From: JAIPDZ01 sp034522175
Lineage (GTDB): Bacteria > Desulfobacterota > DSM-4660 > Desulfatiglandales > Desulfatiglandaceae
Direction of reading: 5' to 3'
DNA: 64,000 nucleotides
Assembly: GCA_034522175.1 (NCBI GenBank)
Contig: JAXHLQ010000001.1
Coordinates: forward strand, 1,054,001-1,118,000
Shown one piece after another: positions 1 to 7,358 of this stretch. Position 1 is the stretch's first letter. Each line of letters starts with the position of its first letter. The notes below the pieces were generated by a model. The model did not search any database. It was not told where the DNA came from and was given only the letters and a program-made list of their open reading frames with translations. Both the position numbers and the translations under genes were made by a program.

Positions 1-237
1 TAAGAATACAGCGAAGATCTCGTTGTCGTGGACGGGCTGCACACCGAAATTCTCCCGGGCCCCGGATTGGGCGTCACGGGCGTATTTTTGAATCCCCTGG
101 CCCACTTCCGGGTCGGTATCTATTTGGTGGTAATCGGCGGGAAAGTTACGCTCCTCCGGATCGGTAAAAGACTTCTCTGCGGCCACGGATGCCGGTAAAA
201 GCCCCAGAAACAGAAGTATGGTCATCCACGCCTTCAT
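1..237 (-). CDS. copB: copper resistance protein CopB, N-terminal part (runs off the window)
   Basis: The frame opens with ATG at 237 and stays open to the window edge, so only the first 79 residues are visible. It begins with a signal peptide (MKAWMTILLFLGLLPASVAA) followed by an acidic stretch and the segment VHDNEIFAVFL. That segment resembles the start of the CopB outer-membrane beta-barrel, whose family has a V-[HM]-D-N/D-x-hydrophobic entry into the barrel. In this family CopB is the outer membrane partner of the multicopper oxidase CopA. Here it lies 15 bp downstream of copA on the same strand, the usual copAB order. The call rests on the short N-terminal match plus synteny. The barrel itself lies outside the window. 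Confidence 0.75.
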   Translation of the reverse strand, partial: MKAWMTILLFLGLLPASVAAEKSFTDPEERNFPADYHQIDTDPEVGQGIQKYARDAQSGARENFGVQPVHDNEIFAVFL

Positions 238-252
238 CGGTTTCCTCTCTTC

Positions 253-2024
253 TCAGGCCACCCGGACCACCTGGAACATGCCCGCTTCCATGTGGTAGAG
301 CAGGTGGCAATGAAAGGCCCAATCTCCCTTCTCGATCGGGGTGATGCGGGCCGAAACCACCTCGCCGGGTTTGGTCAAGATGGTGTGCTTGAAGGGGAGC
401 TTGTCGGCCCCGTTTTCTAACTGCATCCACATGCCGTGCAGGTGAATGGGGTGCTCCATCATGGTATGGTTGACCAAAAAGAGACGCAGCCGCTCGTTGT
501 GTCGGAAGAGGTAGGGTCCGGGATGCTCGGTGAATTTCATGCCGTCAAAAGAGAACATATACCGTTCCATGTTGGCGGTGATGTTGATGGTCATCTCCCG
601 GTCGATCGTCGTGGAATAGGTCTGGGGTTCAACGGAGACGAGATCGTCATAGGTGAGGACCCGCCGTCCGTCTTCTCCCAGGCCCAGTCCCGGCTCGTCC
701 AGCCGGTATCTGGGATTCATGATCACCATGGCCACGTTCGTATTTTCTTTCTCCGGCTTGAAAGGCGTCGGCCCGTTGGGGCCTGGGATTCGTGGATCCT
801 GTTGCGGGGGCTCGGGCTGGTGTGTCATTTTGGTGCTTCCGTGCTCCGTCTTCACCAGGCCCATGCCCAACAGGCTGTCGTCCATGGCCCCCATGCCGAT
901 GTCCTCCAGGCGCCGTACCGGCCGAGGTCTCAAGGCGGGAACACGGGCCTCCATTCCGGGCTCTGGGGCCAGAGTGCCTCGGGTATAGCCGCTGCGATCC
1001 AGGGACTCTGCAAATAGGGTGAACGCCCGATTTTCTCGGGGCTGCACCAGCACATCGTAGGTCTCGGCCACCCCGATGCGGAACTCCTGCACGGTGACAG
1101 GACGTACCGCTTTGCCGTCGGCCATGACCACCGCCATGTCCAGCCCGGGGATGCGCACATCGTAGTTGGTGGTGGTGGAGGCGTTGATGAAACGCAGGCG
1201 GATGGTTTCGCCCGGGTCGAAAAGGGCCGTCCAGTTCATGTCCGGCGAGTGGCCGTTCATGAGAAAGGTATAGGCATACGCGGTGACGTCGGCCAGATCC
1301 ACCGGGCTCATGCGCATCCGGCCCCAGGCCATGCGCTCAGACAGCGTGTTCACAAAACCGCGCTCACTCACATCATCAAAAAAATCCCCCACCGTCCGTC
1401 TCTGAAAGTTATAGTAATGGCCCATGAGATTGATGTGGCGGAAGATGGTCTCCGGGTCTTCGAAGGACCAGTCCGAGAGCACCACCGGATAATCCCGATC
1501 GAAGTCGAACGGCTCTCCGTCTTTCGGGTCGATGATCAAGGGTCCGTAGGCGCCGGTCTGCTCCTGGAATCGGGAGTGGCTGTGGTACCAGTAGGTGCCC
1601 GCCTGTTTGACCCGGTATCGGTATTCATAGGTCTCACCCGGCTGGATGCCGTTGAAATTCACCCCTGGAACCCCGTCCATCCGAAACGGCACCAGGATTC
1701 CGTGCCAGTGGATGGAGGCATGCTCGGTATCCATCAGCGTGTTGGTCACATTGAGGACCACGTCGTCGCCCTCCCGCAGATGTACCAGCGGCCCCGGAAC
1801 CGTGCCGTTGATGCTGGTGGATATCCCTCCACGTCCGTCGATTCGAATCGGTGAGTACCCGATGCTCAGGTCGTACCGGCGCTTGGGAGACTTTCGCTTG
1901 ATCCCCGTAGTTGCGGTGGATGCCCATCCCGGTAACGGCAAGGCCCAGTGCACCCCGTTAGAAAGAGGCCTGCCCCGGTGGCCTTGAGAAAGGCTCGGCG
2001 GGAGATTTTTTGGGTGTTTCCCAT
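253..2024 (-). CDS. copA: multicopper oxidase CopA (copper resistance), frameshifted near its start
   Basis: This is a periplasmic multicopper oxidase of about 590 residues that would oxidise Cu(I) and protect the periplasm. All four copper-ligand motifs are present: IHWHGI, WYHSHS, HPIHLHG and HCHLLYHMEAGM. A Met-rich linker (MGAMDDSLLGMGL) precedes the last cupredoxin domain, as in CopA. The best start is ATG at 2024, giving a Tat signal with the twin-arginine motif SRRAFLKA. This signal is in a different frame from the mature protein. Adding one G to the GGGG run at 1963-1966 joins them cleanly, so I read this as a sequence error or a very recent mutation. The gene sits 14 bp after the upstream Spy-like gene and 15 bp before copB. 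Confidence 0.93.
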
Positions 2025-2038
2025 ACCGCGTTCCCTGC

Positions 2039-2584
2039 CTAATAGCCCCGCCAGCCGCCGCCCGGACAGGTCCAGCCGCGGTCTCCAAGCTCCCGGCGGC
2101 ATTGCGTCAACAAGGCATCGTGTTTTTGATCCAGCTTGGCGCGAAGCTCCGTTATTCGGTCTGACAGGGCCTTTACCTTGTCAGGATCGGGGTTTTTCTG
2201 GTCCCAAAGCGTCTCCAGCTCCATCTGTTTGGCGCTCAACTCCTGCCTGAGGGGCAGGGTGTCCTGCATGAACTTAGCGCGCATGTCCCGCCACTGCTCA
2301 CGCTGTTCCGGGGTCATGTTTTGCCAGCCCTGCCGATCAGGGCCCATGCCGCGACCATAACCGCTCCTTCCCCGGTCCATGCCGTGATAGCGCCCCATCA
2401 TGCCGGACCCGCGTCCATAATAGCCCGATCCGGGGCCCATCATCCCCGGCCCCATGTCTTCAGCTCCGTATTGGGGACCTGAAGAGGATGGGTTTTGTCT
2501 CTGCATAGGTTGATTTTCAGCCGCCCATAAGGGGGCAGTGCCCAATAACGATACTACCAGAAAAACCAATGCCGTTCTTTTCAT
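2039..2584 (-). CDS. Spy/CpxP/ZraP-like periplasmic metal-stress chaperone
   Basis: A 181-residue exported protein with a clear signal peptide ending LWAAE. Residues about 40-85 are low complexity and rich in Gly, Met, Tyr and Arg (repeats such as GPGMMGPGSGYYGRG). The C-terminal half is a charged helical hairpin beginning NMTPEQREQWRDMRAKFMQDT, the LTxxQ-like pattern of the Spy/CpxP/ZraP family. Family members bind metals or unfolded proteins in the periplasm under envelope stress. It precedes copA in the metal operon, so a copper-buffering role is a reasonable inference. Two Cys near the C-terminus (QCRRELGDRGWTC) are unusual for Spy and could be metal ligands. Confidence 0.8.
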   Translation of the reverse strand: MKRTALVFLVVSLLGTAPLWAAENQPMQRQNPSSSGPQYGAEDMGPGMMGPGSGYYGRGSGMMGRYHGMDRGRSGYGRGMGPDRQGWQNMTPEQREQWRDMRAKFMQDTLPLRQELSAKQMELETLWDQKNPDPDKVKALSDRITELRAKLDQKHDALLTQCRRELGDRGWTCPGGGWRGY

Positions 2585-2626
2585 AATCTCATCTCCTTTT
2601 GCGATCTATTGGTTCTTAAAAGAGGT

Positions 2627-3301
2627 TTATAATCCCTGGTCCTCCAGTGTCTTGAGCTGTTCGGGGGTGAGGGTTTCTTTTAACTCGCGCAGATACTGCA
2701 GACACGCCAGAAGCATTTCGGCTTTGGCCTCAGCGGTCTTGACGAACAGATCCTTTACCTGTTGGGGGTCTGTTTTCTCGTCCCAGTTGAGACCGGCCAG
2801 CTCGATTTTCAATTTCATCCGCTGGGCCCACAGGTCGACCATCTTGTCCAGTGCCGCTCGGGCCTGGGTCCGCACCTGGTCCCACTGCTCGGGCGTCAGA
2901 TTCAGGTCCTCCAGCATTCGGACCATCTGAGCCATGCCTCGGGGACCGCCGCCAGGGCCTTTCATGCCGGAGCCCATTTGCCCCATCATTTTTCCCATGC
3001 CGCCGGGCCCGCCCATCATGTGCGACATCATCATGCGCATCATGCCTTGGTCCATCATGCCCATCATCCCCTGACCGTTTCCCTCATCCGGTCCGGCCAT
3101 CATATCCTTCATTCCCATGCCGCCGCCCTTGGCGCCCTTCATCATGCCGGAATCCGAGGATGGGGTTGAGGCGGACGCTTTTTCTGTTACGCCCGATTGA
3201 TGGTGTTTTTTCATGGCCTCACCGATTGGAACTCCCATCAGGATATACGCCAGAAAAAAGACGGTCACAGCCCACGGTGATACAAATATGGTTTTCTTCA
3301 T
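2627..3301 (-). CDS. Met-rich Spy/CpxP-like periplasmic protein
   Basis: A 224-residue protein with an N-terminal hydrophobic segment (residues 9-29) that acts as a signal peptide or anchor. It then has a strikingly Met- and Gly-rich linker at about 52-120 (for example MMGMMDQGMMRMMMSHMMGG). The C-terminal helical domain contains LNLTPEQWDQVRTQARAALDKMVDLW and LKETLTPEQLKTLE; the two LTPEQ boxes are diagnostic of the Spy/CpxP family. Met-rich stretches of this kind typically bind Cu(I) or Ag(I). It is the second of two adjacent Spy-like genes in the operon, which suggests duplication and specialisation. It lies 42 bp upstream of the first. Confidence 0.82.
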   Translation of the reverse strand: MKKTIFVSPWAVTVFFLAYILMGVPIGEAMKKHHQSGVTEKASASTPSSDSGMMKGAKGGGMGMKDMMAGPDEGNGQGMMGMMDQGMMRMMMSHMMGGPGGMGKMMGQMGSGMKGPGGGPRGMAQMVRMLEDLNLTPEQWDQVRTQARAALDKMVDLWAQRMKLKIELAGLNWDEKTDPQQVKDLFVKTAEAKAEMLLACLQYLRELKETLTPEQLKTLEDQGL

Positions 3302-3359
3302 GGTTCCCTCTTAATTAATGTCTTCGGTTTTCGGTAAAAGATCGGCATTTGCAAACCAT

Positions 3360-3739
3360 TCATCGATTGCACATCTCCTTTGCATCCGGATTGGCTTTAT
3401 GGAAGGCTTGAATCAGAAACAGATGAACCTTGTAATCTTCCGGCTTCAGGTCTTGCTTAAGCATTTCCTTAATAAGTCGGATACGGTTGTCTCTGTAAAA
3501 GGCCGCTTCGATCTTCCCGTGTCGGGCCATGCAACGTATATCCTCATAAGGGCTATCCTTTTTCTCCGCATCGATCTCGGCAGCATTTATTTTCATGTCA
3601 ATATGCTCGTTGTAATACATCATGCGATCAATAACGCCTTCGCATTCCTTCCACTTGTCCTGCCCGGCACGGGCCAGGGCCACAGCACAGTGAAACCCAA
3701 GGTCAAGATCAACACGATCACTGTCACCAGATTCTTCAT
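3360..3739 (-). CDS. small exported protein of unknown function (one frame break)
   Basis: I do not recognise this family. ATG at 3739 has a strong AAAGGAGA ribosome binding site 8 nt upstream and encodes a signal peptide (MKNLVTVIVLILTLGFTV). The body (AGQDKWKECEGVIDRMMYYN onward, about 105 residues) is in the next frame. A one-base change near 3685-3695 fuses them as TVAVALARAGQDKWK. The mature protein is charged and helical, with Cys residues in WKECEG, RCMARHG and KEMCNR and several Met and His. That is compatible with a small periplasmic metal-binding protein, but this is inference from composition and position. It lies between the SHOCT lipoprotein and the Met-rich Spy-like gene in the copper operon. 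Confidence 0.6.
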
Positions 3740-3788
3740 TGCAATTCTCCTTTCTTTTCTTTGTTTTGGTATTTATGTTTAACGGATC

Positions 3789-4232
3789 TTACGGTTTACG
3801 ACCGCAAAAACCTGAGTTGACAACCAAGTCGAAAAAGGGCTGCCCCATAGTCAACCAGGCGGACAGTCCCCAATAATGGCCTGGCGAATATTTCACGTGT
3901 ACGGAACTAACTTCAGTTTCCTTTCTAAGTGCTTCAAATTCTTCCTTGGTTATTTCCCCCTTTGCATATCGTTTCTTCAAAATGTCCGTGGGACTTTCCC
4001 TTGTCGCGTTTATCGAATTTCCGGTTGTTTTGCTGCGATTAATAACAAAATAGATAATGACTGCTGCAATCACGATCAAGACAATCCACATAAACATTCC
4101 TCCATAACCTCCGGATCCCATCATATGATCCCATCCACTCATGGATCGATCTGCCGGTCTATGGGTGCACCCAGAATAGAACAGCATTAAAATGAAAGCT
4201 GATATGAACCATACGAAAGACTTGGTTTTCAT
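3789..4232 (-). CDS. SHOCT-domain lipoprotein (copy 1)
   Basis: A 147-residue protein with a lipoprotein signal (lipobox FYSGC at about residue 22) and a Gly/Met/His linker (WDHMMGSGGYGG). One transmembrane segment (FMWIVLIVIAAVIIYFVINR) and a C-terminal SHOCT motif follow (SPTDILKKRYAKGEITKEEFEALRKE). SHOCT domains usually end a few residues after this point. The extra 35 residues to the stop codon look unlike the family and may come from a frame change at the 3' end. A paralogue with the same layout is at 15386-17513, where the protein ends IKRDLDA. The gene follows the permease by 45 bp on the same strand, and the same permease-SHOCT order is seen in the second copy. Confidence 0.8.
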   Translation of the reverse strand: MKTKSFVWFISAFILMLFYSGCTHRPADRSMSGWDHMMGSGGYGGMFMWIVLIVIAAVIIYFVINRSKTTGNSINATRESPTDILKKRYAKGEITKEEFEALRKETEVSSVHVKYSPGHYWGLSAWLTMGQPFFDLVVNSGFCGRKP

Positions 4233-4277
4233 AATTATACCCCCTGTTGTAGATTAGATCCACTCTCGGCCCGGTGA

Positions 4278-5504
4278 TCAGCTCACCGCCAAGACCACGT
4301 GAATAATGATTCCAAAGGATAGGACGCTCAAAGCAACCCATGCCGCTGTTTTTCTTATTTTGCCGCCGCCCATCTCCATTGCTTCTTCTTTGTTTCGACG
4401 GCGCCAGGAATGATTCAACCACGCCAACCATCCAACAAGGCCCACGGCAATCAGATTCATCCAGAAGGTATAGTCTAGCTTGAACTGGGCAACGTCCTTT
4501 ACCGCGTGCGCGCTTTCCGGTGTTACCCCAAGAAGAGCAAAGGCATAGTGCAAAAGAAGCGCGGTGCACACAATACTGACGTACATCACCGCAGCAACAT
4601 AGAGAGCCACCCGCCAGCCGTAATAACGGGCATTGATTTCCACCAAAGGAGGAACCATGAGGTCTGAGTAAATAAACCCCATGATGCCGGCGAAAAGCAC
4701 CCCGCTTGAATTGAGTACCGTCGCAAGAGGGATGTTGCCCATGGAGCCGATAAATGTGGCCGCCGCGACGAATGGAGCCAGAAGCGCATTTTCCAGGACC
4801 ACCGGAAAGTAGAGCGGGCTTTCGGCAGCCTTTTCCGCCAAGAAGATGGCCTTCCAGAACGCATCAGGCACCAGTACCGCGATAAACCCCGCCACCGTGA
4901 ATCCGATGGCGATTTCCTCCCAGACCATAGCCCACTCCCCGGCGAACTTGTGGCCCACCAAGCGCCAACCTTCGGCACTCCGGATTCGTTCGCGCCAATC
5001 GAAGCCCTCTTCCTCGGAATCGGCTTCCCTCTCCACCTTTTCCCGGGCCTTCTCCATCCAACTCTTCGGGTACGTCCATATTATCAGCAATCGGCTGATG
5101 GCAATCAACACGAGACCGCCCACAATTTCAGCTGCCAGAAATTGCCAGCCCAGGAAAATGAGAATGAGGATGCCCAGTTCAATGACCAGATTGGTGGAGG
5201 CGAACATGAAGGCAACCGCGGCGACGAAATGGGCACCTTTCATGACCAATGCTCGCGCCGCAGCCAGTGCCGCAAAAGAGCAAGAGGAACTGATAGCCCC
5301 GAAGGCGGTGGCCAAACCGACGCTTTTGGAATCCGCACTGCCCAGGTATGGCGTAAGCCGGCCCTTGGGCACAAACGCCTGTATCATGGCGCTGATAAAA
5401 TATCCCAGCACGAAAGCCCAGCCGGACTTCCAAAAAAAACCTGCAGCCGTTTTGGCTGCCTCGGCGAATGAAGCCCAAAATTCAGTTGAAAGCAGGATGT
5501 CAAT
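4278..5504 (-). CDS. ArsP/DUF318-type membrane permease (copy 1)
   Basis: A polytopic membrane protein of about 405 residues with 8-10 hydrophobic segments. It has the DUF318/ArsP permease signature GAISSSCSFAALAAARAL in the first half and its counterpart FIGSMGNIPLATVL in the second. The Ser/Cys-rich SSSCSF loop is the conserved substrate motif of this family, which exports organoarsenicals or other metal(loid)s; the exact substrate is not decidable here. The frame is open upstream of the obvious GTG at 5411. The homologous remnant at 15165 starts ATG-GAC-ATA-CTA, which matches ATT-GAC-ATC-CTG at 5504, so the true start is probably near 5504, with either a rare ATT start or a nearby sequence error. 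It heads the minus-strand metal operon. Confidence 0.8.
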   Translation of the reverse strand: MDILLSTEFWASFAEAAKTAAGFFWKSGWAFVLGYFISAMIQAFVPKGRLTPYLGSADSKSVGLATAFGAISSSCSFAALAAARALVMKGAHFVAAVAFMFASTNLVIELGILILIFLGWQFLAAEIVGGLVLIAISRLLIIWTYPKSWMEKAREKVEREADSEEEGFDWRERIRSAEGWRLVGHKFAGEWAMVWEEIAIGFTVAGFIAVLVPDAFWKAIFLAEKAAESPLYFPVVLENALLAPFVAAATFIGSMGNIPLATVLNSSGVLFAGIMGFIYSDLMVPPLVEINARYYGWRVALYVAAVMYVSIVCTALLLHYAFALLGVTPESAHAVKDVAQFKLDYTFWMNLIAVGLVGWLAWLNHSWRRRNKEEAMEMGGGKIRKTAAWVALSVLSFGIIIHVVLAVS

Positions 5505-5615
5505 ACCTCTCTTTTCTTGACAACATCGTTGCCGGCAGTCAACATATCTATATTATGTTACCTGTTTAGCCTGTAAATTGGCTATAGAGCAATAGGGTGA
5601 ATCATGTATATTCAA

Positions 5616-5636
5616 ACGAACTATTATGTAGTTCGT
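5616..5636. promoter_or_regulatory. perfect 8-bp dyad, candidate operator
   Basis: Arms ACGAACTA and TAGTTCGT are perfect inverted repeats separated by TTATG. They lie in the 180-bp gap between the divergent permease operon (minus) and the small membrane protein gene (plus). Size and location fit a dimeric repressor site, but no regulator gene is visible nearby, so function is inferred. Confidence 0.4.
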
Positions 5637-5685
5637 CCATCAGGTTAGGAGGAAAGTGGTCTAATCTCTCATGGGGAAAGCTTAA

Positions 5686-6158
5686 ATGAAGGTTTTTCAC
5701 AGAATAGATGCCCTGCATTTGGGCGTAATTTCGTTTTTCGTGTTCGGCTTTTCTTTTCTTCTTAATTTCTTATGGGAAGCCCTTCATGCCGTTTATCTTT
5801 ATCAGAGACATGATTTCGACGCCTCCAATTATGTCCCCATGCTTTTGTATGTGTCGTCTGTAGACAGCCTAATTATCATGGGTTTGTACATTGGCGTAAG
5901 CATCACATGGATGAATTTTTCTGGATAAAGATTTTCACGAAAAGGCAACTGTTTGTTTTTGCCGGCATTGGGATTTTGGTTGCCGCCGTCATTGAAATTC
6001 TATCCGTTTTTTATTATCAAAGATGGGTGTATAAAGAACTTATGCCAACTACTTTTGGTATTGGAATATCTCCGCTGATCCAATTGAGCATCACGGGGCT
6101 CATATCTGTCTGGTTGACAAGAAAGGTTCTCTATGGAAATGGGCTTTTCCGAAATTGA
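5686..6158 (+). CDS. small four-helix membrane protein of unknown function (one frame break)
   Basis: Two overlapping open frames, 5686-5928 and 5907-6158, read as one membrane protein of about 155 residues if a single base change near 5908-5920 is allowed. The first ends in VSITWMNFSG and the second starts MDEFFWIKIFTKRQ, both from the same DNA. It has roughly four transmembrane segments. Conserved-looking charged spots include NFLWEALHAVYLYQ in the first half and FGIGISPLIQLSITGL in the second. I recall similar uncharacterised membrane proteins in Desulfobacterota but no function. Its position, divergent from the metal operon with a palindrome between them, hints at co-regulation. Confidence 0.65.
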
Positions 6159-6289
6159 TGTCTTGATTTTGGAACAAATTAAAGACTTGCATTATGATAT
6201 CTGAGCTTTTGGTATTAATTTGGCCTAACGCTAGAGTCTGAGATGAATGAAGACAGATGCAGTCTGTTTTCAGAGATTTAAAAAAGGTT

Positions 6290-6715
6290 TCAAGCAGTAA
6301 GATATTCCGGCTCTTCGTTCGTTTTTCCCCATATTTGTATTTTAAGCAATCCAGTGGAACCCAGAAGGAGTATTCCGGCCAACAAATACGGAAGGTGAAT
6401 CGACAGTGTAAACAGCAACCCCCCTGCCAATGGCCCTAGCTAGTGCCTGGCCTAAACTATTGACTGCGTTTTGCACACCCAAACCGGTTCCTGCACCCGT
6501 GACCGAACGGCGGCTTACCATCGTAGCAAGAACTGGAATGAGAAACGTCATGCCGAGACCAAACCCCGCTGTAAATGTCAAAATGAGCATCAAGGTCCTT
6601 GGGATCATAAGCAAAATCAGCGACGTCCCCATGAGAATCAATCCCCCCAACAGAAGCCATCTTTGATGGATGCGATCCGGGCCAAGGACATAAAGGAAAA
6701 ATCCAAATACGCAGA
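6290..6715 (-). pseudogene. C-terminal remnant of an MFS transporter
   Basis: The minus strand encodes the last third of a major facilitator transporter: the cytoplasmic loop DRIHQRWLLLGG, then membrane segments MGTSLILLMIP, LILTFTAGFGLGMTFLIPVL, SVTGAGTGLGVQNAVNSLGQ and HLPYLLAGILLLG, ending at a TGA at 6290. The last part is in a different frame; one base in the run of six G (rc of about 6418-6423) restores it. All upstream two thirds of the transporter are missing. At about 6690 the sequence switches abruptly into an unrelated cytochrome gene on the other strand. It is a true truncation, not only a frame error. Confidence 0.75.
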
Positions 6716-7259
6716 GCGCCAGCAGAAATTGCTGGAAAAACGGTCCCTGGAGCGGTTCGACGTGGCCATGGATCTGCCCAAACACTTTCTGCCGGAGTTT
6801 CCGCCCCCCATCTATCTGACCACCAGACCGGATCTTGGAGATGTCTCCCAGGGGAAACTCCTTTCCATCCAGGACTACTTCGACATTATGGAGGGAATTC
6901 TGTCCCCGGTTCAGATGGAAGGACTTCGTCTCCTGCTCACCCCGTTTCCGCAGCAACAGTTCAACCAGACCACGGATCGAAAGGTGGATGAACCCAGTCT
7001 GGGGGTGAGCTGCTTAGACTGCCACGCCAACGGGCACACCAACGGCACCTTTCATCTGGACCCGGACATCCGCCCTCATGTGGCCCGATTCCGTCTGGAC
7101 ACGGTGAGTCTGCGGGGTATTAAAGACTCACCGCCTTATATGCATGACGGCCGGTGCCTGACTCTGGCGGACACGGTGGAGTTTTTCAACCTGGTTACTG
7201 AATTGAATCTGACCCAAGAAGAAAAGGACTCCCTGGTCGCCTTTATGCTTTGTCTGTAA
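6684..7259 (+). pseudogene. C-terminal remnant of a dihaem cytochrome c peroxidase-like protein
   Basis: About 190 residues, from AKDIKEKSKYAERQQ to the stop at 7259, match the C-terminal half of MauG/cytochrome c peroxidase-type proteins. There is one haem motif (SCLDCHANG) and the family closing block DSPPYMHDGRCLTLADTVEFFN. The N-terminal haem domain, signal peptide and start codon are absent. The upstream open frame is antisense to the MFS remnant, so it is not part of the gene. The two broken genes face each other and meet at about 6680-6700, which points to a deletion or recombination junction. It is unlikely to be functional unless translated from an internal start. Confidence 0.75.
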
Positions 7260-7289
7260 ACCATGCCGATCCTGGGTGATGCAGGGATA

Positions 7290-7319
7290 CTCCTGTCCGG
7301 CCTTAGGGCGGAGCAGGAG
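7290..7319. terminator. hairpin between convergent genes
   Basis: CTCCTGTCCG pairs with CGGAGCAGGAG around a short GCC-TTA-GGG top, with one bulged G. It lies between the cytochrome remnant (plus) and fdhA (minus, ends 7359). It has no strong T-run, so terminator function is only plausible. Confidence 0.4.
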
Positions 7320-7358
7320 GCTGCATGACCCCATGGCGCGTACTACCAACCCAGAAGC

